From NCBI GenBank assembly GCA_973895155.1, contig OZ316891.1, forward strand, positions 29,822,001 through 29,886,000: DNA of 64,000 nt, in the 5' to 3' direction. Positions 49,219 through 57,578 of this stretch are shown here, in pieces (position 1 is the stretch's first letter; each line of letters begins with the position of its first letter). The notes under the pieces are model-generated. The model ran no database searches. It saw nothing but the letters and a program-made list of their open reading frames with translations, and was not told the DNA's origin. Source of the DNA: Marsupella aquatica. Taxonomy: Eukaryota; Marchantiophyta. Both the position numbers and the translations under genes were made by a program.

Positions 49219-50612
49219 AACCAAAGGAAACAAATTATACTTACATTTTTTCCCAGATCTTGTTGATTCACTTGGGGCCGTAGTATCTGCTCTTGCTTTG
49301 GCGCGAGGCTTCCTGCTTTGGTCAACATGAACAATTGTTGTCTCGCATATTGTTTGCAATTCTGTTGTGGATTGATCCACATCATCCGGAAGTCCCTGCT
49401 TCATGTCAGAAACAACGTTGACTGGGATCTGGGACTTAGACAGCTTATGGAAAGCATCCTTTTCTCTGTGATCAAAGGGCGAGTCCCATCTATCTGTATC
49501 CAGGTACCATGGACAATGGGTTCTCTCCCATTCACTCAAAGGTCTTGCTGGGAAAATTCCCTCGGCAGGATACATAGAATACAATTCAACTAAAGAATTA
49601 CTCTCCGGTATGACAGTCCACTTGAGGAAGGCGACGGGATACGCCCAGAAGTAATCAGGATTGGTAGCCTCCATGTGGATGTAAAAACGGTAGAGATACC
49701 GTTTTGCTCGCTTCTGGTTCTTCAAAGAGTAATCCTCTTTGTTAGAATACTTCAAGGGCCACATTGTATTAAAAAACTTACCCTTGACAGAGTCACCGTA
49801 TTTCCTCAAATCATTCGTAACTATTTCAATGAGAGATTCGAATGATTCACATGCCCAATCTTGTAAGCGATTCACGGGAATGGTTTGTTGGACCTCTCGT
49901 AGAGCACATTGCAACATCCCCACCGCAATCCCTTCTACATTATTCCATGTAATCCAAGTGTGACACCACTATTTTACTGGATCATCATTGACGCTATTCG
50001 GATGGAAGAATTGTCTCCGGAGCTCCGGATTGCAATGTGCTACAAGCAAAGTACTTCGTAGCTTGGCGTCAAGAGCCGAAACAGCTGTAAAAAGCCTGGC
50101 CCGGTCCATGGTACACAACACGGTATCTGGCTTCTTCTCTCGCTTATTCCTCTCCGTGACAACATACATCTCTGCGCACGTAGATAGAAAGTCCTCAAAC
50201 TCTGGACTCAACAAAGGAGTGATTTTTGAGGTCTTAACTGCCCATTCCTTGGTTGCTTCCTTCATCATAACGGCATGCCTTCTGGAAACCTCCTCGACCG
50301 ACCAAGGGGTACCGAGGGCCGCAGCGGACTCCATGTCAATCTTGAACTGGTTCGAATACGACTTAATCTTATCCTGACATAGAATGTACAAAAGAGCCTC
50401 CTGAGGCATCTTCTTTGTGTACCAGGATCCTTTTCGCGTCTTCACCCTGATCTGCTCAAACTTCTTGTAATTTGCAGGGTCGATGAGCTTACTATAGTAC
50501 TCCAGGTCGTGCATCAAGATCCGCTTAATTCGATCGGCATCTAGGATCCAGGAGGGTTCCACAACTGCTTGTCCTAGCCTGAAATAAAAGAACGAAATGA
50601 GAACATATAAGC

Positions 50613-50625
50613 AGCGCCGGGCGCT
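50613..50625. repeat. Palindrome in intron 1 of the cargo gene
   Basis: AGCGCCGGGCGCT within the 133-bp intron between exons 1 and 2, about 35 bp upstream (in gene sense) of the acceptor. Confidence 0.92.
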
Positions 50626-51451
50626 CGCAAAACATGGCCTCAGAAAGTTATGCTAGAAAGAATGAACAATTCATAACGACTCACGAAGTTATGCACAAAA
50701 GGGTATCTTACTGGTTAACGGTGTGCATAGCCGCTTCGATTTCTATCAGCGAACCCTTGTCGCCATTGAAAATAGTACAAAGCACACACGGGTGGTACTT
50801 TGGGTTTTCGAGACTCTCTTGAGTGACAAGAGTCCACGAGTAAAGCCTATGGTTCCCGTCAAAAGTTGAGAACATTCTGTCCTTCAAAACTAGAAAATCT
50901 GGGTCGGCAGCACATTCTTCCTCGAATTTCTCGTTCTCAGATGTCCATATTGGATCCTAACTCTCATGAATTTCTTGAGTACAGGTGAGAAGCGCTCCCT
51001 CAGCATCGGTAGGCTGAACGTAAAACCTCGTTCCAATCGAAGAATTGTATCCCATGCTACGGAAAGAGTCTTTTAGCTTGTCAATGGAAGAACTGTCTTT
51101 CTGTAGAGTTTGGACAACCTCCATATGCACCAATCGACATAGTGGAATTCGTGGAGGCTCTTTGTCAAACCCTCTGAAATCCTTCCCAAACGACATGACA
51201 TGTTTTGAAATAAGATCCATCTCGGAAAATGAAACATCTTGAATCGCAAATGTGTCAAGATTCTCCATCTTCTTTCTCACTGGTTTGGCAAACAAAATAC
51301 TTGAGATTGGAACAAGCGATGCGGTGGACCTCGTTACTCGACGCGTATACACTGAACCAGAGAATGAAGACTCAGAAGACTCGCAATACCCACGATCCTG
51401 ATCCCCAACCACACTATACCCCCTCGACGAGGAGGGGATTGCATCCATCAT

Positions 51452-52372
51452 CTTTACGATGAAAGGTGTACGAACGGAATCCTCACGACTAATTACCAGT
51501 TCTCCGTACCATTAACAGTTGCGTCCGTATTATATCCGATCAATGAGCGCTATTCCCCTCTTTGTAATCGGTTGGAGAGACGTTACTCATTGCGAACGAC
51601 AAGATTCAATTTAATTTATCAGTGACGGAAAGCGACAATTTAGAAATTGCGATAAGTATTAATGTGAACTACCCTAAAATGTTTGCGTGATCATCACGCT
51701 GAACATTAGTTACCGTTAAATGTTTCCGTTGTCTCAACACCTTGCAGACAAACATGCAATGCCAGCACCGGGCGCTAACAAATAAGAGACTACCAAATTG
51801 AAGAACTTATAGGTGAACAAATGCTAGCGCCCGGCGCTAGCCATTTGAATAATTTCATTAACGTTCTTTTTAAGTAACAGATATTGTCAACAAACTCCTA
51901 AATGTACCTCTTTCACCTGTAGTAACCAAAATTTACTTGATATTATGAGATTAAGTATATTGTATCAATACTAGCGCCTGGCGCTAGTAACAATTTACTG
52001 TATTTGCATCAATATTTCGTGTGTAATTATGCTAGCGCCAGGCGCTAGTCAGAAGACTTTTCAAATTATGTCATTGTTATTCCAATGGCTTTTAGGTAGC
52101 GCCTGGCGCTAATGAAATGGACGCACTTGTATAGACTACTATCTAGTCGTATTCATGTAATAAATATTCCTGACACCCGCACTTGACGGGCAAAAACGAC
52201 AAATGTATCATTTATGATTTCAACGGACGCAAAGTTGTGCGTGTTCTATGTCGTATTGAAACGTCTCTTTCAACAGCCGGTGGTCCTTGAAGGGGTGTTA
52301 TAAGCACAAGAAATATGGTTGGGATTGGGCTATTGCATGAATTACTTCTGGCCTAAACTTCTTTCGTCTACA
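51452..52372. promoter_or_regulatory. Divergent promoter region of the MULE genes with five palindromes
   Basis: This region lies between the starts of the two oppositely transcribed genes. Palindromes lie at 51764-51776 (AGCACCGGGCGCT), 51826-51838, 51973-51985, 52034-52046 and 52098-52110. The flanking base pattern changes between the first and the other four, matching the change of gene direction. The sequence around them is AT-rich. Confidence 0.75.
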
Positions 52373-55300
52373 ATGTCGCGCTCAATTGTTATTACACGTG
52401 CTTGTACCCGGGAAGTCGTCAAAGTTCCCGTGCAGGTTTCTGATACTTATAGGCAAGTAAGCGAGAACTACCTGTGCGAGAGATTCGATTTGAGAATCAA
52501 TGACATTCTGTCGATTGTTCCTGAGGAGTCATCGAGTGGAGGACTTGAACCAGCTGCGGCATTTGATGTGGATGACGGAATACATTTCTGGCACATGAAT
52601 GTAGGACTTTGTTACACGCTTCATGTCAGACCTACTCCTCTTCAATCGGTTGTTCAGGACATTCCGCCCCAGGTTGTTGAAATATCTGAGAGTGAAGATG
52701 AGGAAGTTGCGCCCAATCCTCCTGAGAAGCACAAAGCTCCAAGCTCTAGTTGCCTTAAGAGTGAACCGGTGGCCACTTCCGGAGATGTCCAGAAGGTTTA
52801 CCAGCGGAGTGCAATGGACACCTTACTCAAGGCCACGGGCCATAGTGAACTGTCAAGATTTATCTCGGCAGGGGACTTTCGACACGATCAAGTTCCTTGT
52901 TTGCCAAACAAGTACAACGGAAATATTGTATTTGAATTGCCTCCCATTGTGGGAATGCAGTCCAAAGGATCTAGACTTCGTGACATGGACCGTGCCAAAG
53001 ATTGTTACATTTGGACCAGGATTTTTCCGACGACCGCAAACGTGCAACCAAAAAAACACTGGGAGTTTGGTAAAGTCAGTTGTACTGGGTTCGTCGAGTG
53101 CAGGAACAAGTCCTGTGAATATTTTTTGCGAAAGAAGAGATGCAATTTGAAAGCGTGGGCTGGTACCCCTAAGCTTAGTGGCCAGCATGTGGTGGGTTCG
53201 TTCATTGAAGAGGGTGGTATAGTATGTCACTACTGTGAAAAGATTCCTTTTTGTGTGGACTCTTGCCCTGCTCGCTTGTTCTATATGTATCCACAGGTAC
53301 TACTTGATACGGAAACCTGTAGTCACATGTCTCGACTCGCAGTCCATATAGGTGAACATAACCATCCGAGTAGAAAAGTTTTCTCCAGGAGTGCTGAAAA
53401 GATGGCCGAGGACTTAATAAAAAGAAATCACAAAGCCAATCCTCTTGCAAAACCGGCTGGGATTTTGAATTCGGCGACTAGTTCGCTTGTGAAAGCTCTT
53501 TGCGAGAACATTGACGACATCGTAGATATTGAAGAAACCAAAATTTGGAAGTCTCTCATGGTTCTATCTACTCCTCAGAAATTTGCGTCCCTTTGTCGCA
53601 GCGTTCGAATGGACCAGGCTGGTCGTGGTGAGTTAGATTTCCTAGCTCAAATGCAAAGGTCAAATAATATTTCTTTTCTCCAAAGGTATCTTCTTCCGGG
53701 TCAGGGTTGTTTAGCAGATCGTCCCCACATATTCAAAATGTCAGTCAAGGGTCATGGATCTGGTGTAGATCTTTTACGTCAGATGCAACCTGGCGGAAGA
53801 CTGGAAGGGGCTTGGGTGAGTTTTGATGTCATGAAGCGAGTGACAACCGACTGGTTTACTTTTAGCGCACACGTTTACGATCACAACTTTCAAGCTCTTT
53901 GTACAATATTCACATGCGAACTAAAAGCTGAAGACACAGAGTCCTTTGAGAAGGCATGGAGAATTATGATAGAGGTTTGTAAGGAAAATGGGTTACATGA
54001 GGTTACCATTCAAGGTTTTATGGCCGACAATGCTCAGGCTGGATGGATTGCCGTTCGCAATGTCTTTTTTGGGGGTCACCCAGACCCTGAACGTGAACGC
54101 TCCAATGCATTCCACTTTTACCAGTCTTTCCATCGACATTCCACGGAGGGAGTACTCGAGGGTAGGCAACCTGAACATCTAAGACTGTGGGAGAAATTGC
54201 GAAATGCTCCATCATTCGTTGCGGCGTACCGAGTTTCTAGGGAGATTGTGTTATGGTGGCAAGCAGGCAATTGTGTTCCAGGAAAACTGATGATGTTGCA
54301 GAGTTGGATATCATGGTGGGTCGTTCGATGGCGTCAGTGGGGGAATTTCATTCGCGTGGTAAGTTTTATCAATGCTTACAATAGTCACTTCGCCATGTTT
54401 TTTACTAGCGCCTGGCGCTGCTTTTAACTGTACAGATGCCAACATTATATTATTACATCATACACAATGCTAGCGCCTAGCGCTACTTTAAAATGTACAG
54501 AGAACTTTGCCACATTCATGACTTATGAACACTTGATAATACCAACATTACATTAATGTATATTATATACATTGCTAGCGCCTGGTGCTGCTTAAACAAA
54601 TTGACTAAAGTTGGTCTGGATCCACTTCATTGCAGAGCAAAAGCGCAGAAGAAGGTGCCCTCATTCCAAACTGTACAGCATCTGAGTCAAGGCACGCTTC
54701 AATGAAAGCATGGGCAACCAAAAAAATGGTGGGCCTCTTCGAAGCATGCGAAGTTGATCAAAATCGGGCTATATCTCAAGTTGCGGGTTACAGTGCATAT
54801 CGGAAAGGACTCAATAGAGGGAAGGGGCCAACTATCTGGGAATTGGCATTCCGTTCGGCAGACCAAGCAGGTTCACCCAAGTTATTCGAAGAAGCCACTA
54901 ACATGATTCTTTCCAACTCTGCCGATTTTGATCTGGGTAGGAATTCTCCTCTGAATGGAGATATTGTCACCAAATCGGTTAAGAGGAAGGGACTTGCAAC
55001 TGGGATTGTCTCGCCACAAGACTCCCATCGGCATGACACCATTCTCATCACTACCCCAAATACTCGAGGATTCAAACGGAAGAATCTCAACAAGACTGAG
55101 TTCACTTCCATTCCCGCCAATGTAGTAGATCCTGTAGTAGACCTCTGCGGGAGTGACACTTCAACAAGTGAAAGCGATTCCCTTGCGAACACCCCTGAAG
55201 CCACGAGGGAAACAACATCATCTCAACAACCACGCAGTGCCCCCGCTGTGGTTCAACGTTTGCCGACAGAATCAGCTCCATTGGAAATGGACGTTCCAAG

Positions 55301-56162
55301 AGGAAGCTGGCATTTGAGACGGACGGCCAAATATGGGGCAAGGCCACAGTGTAATAGGACCTTGTATGGAAATTCTGACAGAGATGAGTGTCGAAATCGT
55401 GTCAAGAAAATAGGGTTCCATTCTGCTGCCGGTGTTGTCGGCATTGTTGTTAGCGGACATCGCATTTTCAGAGGAACTCCCATTGCCGAAATGATATGGT
55501 TCTGCCCAAACAGCACATGCTACAAGAGCCGCCCGCGTCGCGGTGTTGAACGCCTTCCTCCTGTGCCGGACATCCTGCCAGTTGTGAAAGGAACAAACCT
55601 CTCGCCTGGCGAGATAGAGTACCTTCAAGCGCAGGGAGTCTCTATGGTCCAAACAGCTGCGACCTCTCGAACTCGAACTGCACCATTTGCATTCGACTTG
55701 AGAATCAATGTTAACACATTTCCAGAGAAAATCAATTTTGCGGAGCCCAACGTGCGCCTTCGTAGCAGGAATGGGAGGAACTCCAGACCTCGCTCTAATC
55801 TAACTGTGGCTCACAGTAAACGAATGGAGTCGGCTCGAAAAGAAACTATGACTCTGGATGGAGAGTGGGATGTGATTAGTGGAATTGCTTTTGGGAAACA
55901 ATTCAGAATACGGACTCACGAGAACCTTCGATCGCCAAACACTTACTTTGTCCAAATGTGCATCTTCCCTACTTGTTCCTGTGAGGATTTCTTCCGTCGT
56001 CATTCCCGCGGCAAGCTGTATATGCCCTGTAAACATTTGTACAGGGTGTTCATAAATGTCTTCAAGTTTCATGTAGAGGAGTCTACCCTGTGTAGCCAGC
56101 CGATTTTGACAGTTGGAGAAGTCAGACTTGTGTTGGAGAGGCACAACGCAAATGGTTTATAG
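52373..56162 (+). CDS. MULE transposase, SWIM-finger type (1170 aa, 2 exons)
   Basis: DDE transposase expected to excise and integrate the element. Exons 52373-54358 and 54636-56162 join in phase 0 over a GT-AG intron. ATG at 52373 has A at -3; an in-frame ATG at 52337 is the alternative. Residues about 235-335 hold a Cys/His cluster ending HIGEHNHP, like WRKY-GCM1-type zinc fingers of MULE proteins. The catalytic core has D485 (WVSFDVMKRV), D552 (GFMADNAQAGW) and E679 (NCTASESRHASMKAW), close to the MULE DD..E spacing. A SWIM finger C1109-x-C1111-x15-C1127-x-H1129 lies near the end. A Ser/Thr-rich, probably disordered linker separates core and SWIM. No stop or frameshift is seen, so it may be functional. 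The ends of the element are its presumed substrate. Confidence 0.88.
54407..54589. repeat. Three palindromes in the transposase intron
   Basis: Copies lie at 54407-54419 (AGCGCCTGGCGCT), 54472-54484 (AGCGCCTAGCGCT) and 54577-54589 (AGCGCCTGGTGCT), each preceded by CT and followed by G or A. All lie inside the 277-bp intron. Confidence 0.92.
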
Positions 56163-56264
56163 AGGGACTCGATTTATCCTTAACTGTCGTATTCCATAAC
56201 GGATACTATGTTGTTTTGTCTTTAGTCAACGGATATTACTTTAGTTTTTTATGTGGTTTTGGTT

Positions 56265-56396
56265 AGCGTCGGGCGCTGGTCAATAACTTATTTATAAAAT
56301 TTTGTTTTCTCTGGTTAGTGCCATTGGATGGTTCCATAAGCTTTTATTATCGTCCCATTATTCTGCGTACTTAATCCTTTGTTAGCGCCTGGCGCT
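56265..56396. repeat. Two palindromes in right subterminal region
   Basis: AGCGTCGGGCGCT at 56265-56277 and AGCGCCTGGCGCT at 56384-56396, both preceded by GTT and lying 3' of the transposase stop. Confidence 0.88.
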
Positions 56397-56831
56397 AGTT
56401 TCACACTCTGCCTGACAGACCCCTATGTTTCCGATAACATAATTCAGTCTACAACTGGCTTTGTGGTGGGTCCCGCCTGAGCATACTCCATCCCTCCATG
56501 GGTATTATGGTTAGCCTTTTTTTTAACCACACTAATGAAGTATATGAACTAAATGAAGCATTTAAAAGTGGACTGTTTAGAAATGTTGCTGTATATAAAC
56601 AGCAGTGAATTGAATGACAACCCTTTTTTATCTATAATCTGAGCAAGTGACAATGGATTGGAACCTCTCCGAGCAACTGTGAGCACACTTTTCCCTTATA
56701 TCTGACGTCGTGTCTTATGCCAGTAGGAATGTTTTTAGCTTAAGTATGTGGTTGTTCCTTACGTGAATTTTTGAAAAACTTTGCCAAATAGTACACCTTT
56801 ACAATAACAATTTCCTGTTACTAGGAGATTA

Positions 56832-56880
56832 CCTGGTAACAGGAAAACTGTTTCCTGTCTCCACTGCTATACCCCCTAAC
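56832..56880 (-). repeat. Right terminal inverted repeat of MULE
   Basis: The complement reads GGGGGTAT (56876-56869), then GACAGGAAACAG and CTGTTACCAGG (56842-56832), matching the left end. Further inward another CCTGTTAC/GTAACAGG foldback is present. Confidence 0.75.
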
Positions 56881-56890
56881 CCCCTAAAGC
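56881..56890 (+). repeat. Target-site duplication of MULE, right (CCCCTAAAGC)
   Basis: Perfect match to 45307-45316. Confidence 0.85.
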
Positions 56891-57578
56891 GACGCTGTCA
56901 TCTGCTGGAGATGTGTTTCGATCGAGAACTTCATCGAGCGTTCGATCTTTCTCTCGATCCCGTCCGAAAACTTGACACACCTTTTTAGTCGCAGCGAGCA
57001 ATGTGCGATTCGAAGGGAACACATACAGTGGATGAGAATCACGATTCTTGAAAGCAGGGGAAGTACGTATGACTCACTCGTAAATTGAATCACCTTTGTT
57101 TGAACAGACCTCAACATTTTATCGTCTACCTGCACTAGATATAGCCTCGGAAATCTAGTACTGTTGCACTCATCGACACAATCGAACTCAATCGTGTGAG
57201 ACTAGCCGTTTCTGTCGAAGCTCTTCTCCTAGATTTGCCTTGTTCAAATTCGCATTACTTGCCAAGCAAACGGAATCGTCCGAGACTGGCCGTTTCTGTC
57301 GAACCTCTCCTAGATTTGCCTTGTTCACAGTAATATTATGATCGTAGGGTTGGTTAGAGACGGCTAGACGAAGCTTAGTTACTCAACGATTCGGGTATGG
57401 TGCTTCAACATGATTTTCAAGAGAGATGCAGAATCTCCAGCTCGCAAAGCTTACCTTACGGCTAGGAATCTCCATTCCGACAGTTGGTTAAGTTCATTAA
57501 GAAGAATCGAATTGGGTATATGCCAAAGAAGAGTTGACATATACCCAATTCTATAGAATAAATTGCTAAGACTCACTG
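56891..57578. other. Galacturonokinase 3' flank with local duplication and hairpin
   Basis: A segment around GAGACTAGCCGTTTCTGTCG and CCTAGATTTGCCTTGTTCA occurs at about 57197-57250 and, slightly changed, 57276-57325. A perfect 14-bp inverted repeat, GAATTGGGTATATG/CATATACCCAATTC, with a 15-nt loop lies at 57509-57551, just past the galacturonokinase stop. An 83-codon minus-strand frame at 56884-57135 looks like chance. Confidence 0.6.
57509..57551 (-). terminator. Perfect 14-bp hairpin 3' of galacturonokinase stop
   Basis: Arms 57509-57522 and 57538-57551 are exact complements; the nearer arm lies 27 bp past the TGA/TAA end of the gene. It may be a structural 3'-UTR element; calling it a terminator is only positional. 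Confidence 0.35.

Larger units (their letters stand above)
47214..51451 (-). pseudogene. Transposon cargo gene: ParB-like domain plus degenerate DNA-methyltransferase-like domain, two in-frame TAGs
   Basis: Proposed exons: 51451-50712, 50578-49245, 48970-48267, 48177-47611 (TAA), in consistent phase, 1115 codons. Donors and acceptors are good GT-AG sites. Residues about 100-165 and 197-206 (IPLCRLVHMEVV, then FDGNHRLYSW) resemble the ParB-like fold found in front of phage and mobile DNA methylases. The C-terminal exon (LITRPRDIFMDWTVGLGSSF near 1000-1016, then GRFVIGVEN at 1023-1031) has the layout of a class-beta N6-adenine/N4-cytosine methylase motif I and the following strand, but DPF-GSGT is degraded and no DPPY was found. 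The acidic tail is DSDDSSE. In-frame TAGs occur at codons 165 (50959-50957) and 450 (49971-49969). An alternative last exon, 47511-47214, joins in frame if the donor after 47615 is used, giving a second acidic tail (SSESESSNS). The domain calls are by eye. Confidence 0.6.
45317..56880. mobile_element. Complete 11.56-kb Mutator-like transposon with transposase and ParB/methylase-like cargo
   Basis: The left terminus starts GGGGGTATTTAC and the complement of the right terminus contains GGGGGTATAGCAG. Both continue with GACAGGAA, ACAG and CTGTTACCAGG, giving imperfect inverted repeats of about 45-56 bp. A 10-bp duplication, CCCCTAAAGC, bounds the insertion. Inside are two divergent multi-exon genes sharing an approximately 0.9-kb promoter region: a MULE transposase rightward and a ParB/methyltransferase-like gene leftward. 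About 22 copies of a GC-rich palindrome lie only in the non-coding parts. On the right an extra TAAC separates the CCCCC end from the duplication, and CCCCCTAA is repeated there, so the exact right boundary is uncertain by about 4-8 bp. The perfect duplication and intact transposase suggest a fairly recent insertion. Confidence 0.9.

Noticed and set aside
49924-49980. A mini-intron (GTAAAATAG...ATGTAG, 43 nt) removing the second TAG
   Set aside because: Its length is not a multiple of three and it would break the frame that continues openly on both sides.
50957-51240. An intron removing the first TAG of the cargo gene (donor at AACGAG/GTTTTA, acceptor at AGTTAG)
   Set aside because: It would change the reading frame after the acceptor and delete coding-like sequence, so a real in-frame stop is the better reading.
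47611-51451. Host gene rather than transposon cargo
   Set aside because: It lies wholly between the inverted repeats and target duplications, shares the palindromes and a divergent promoter with the transposase, and has no link to the neighbouring host genes.
56884-57135. 83-aa minus frame at the right edge of the insertion as a gene disrupted by the MULE
   Set aside because: The frame does not continue on the other side of the insertion (left of 45306) and has no recognisable domain.
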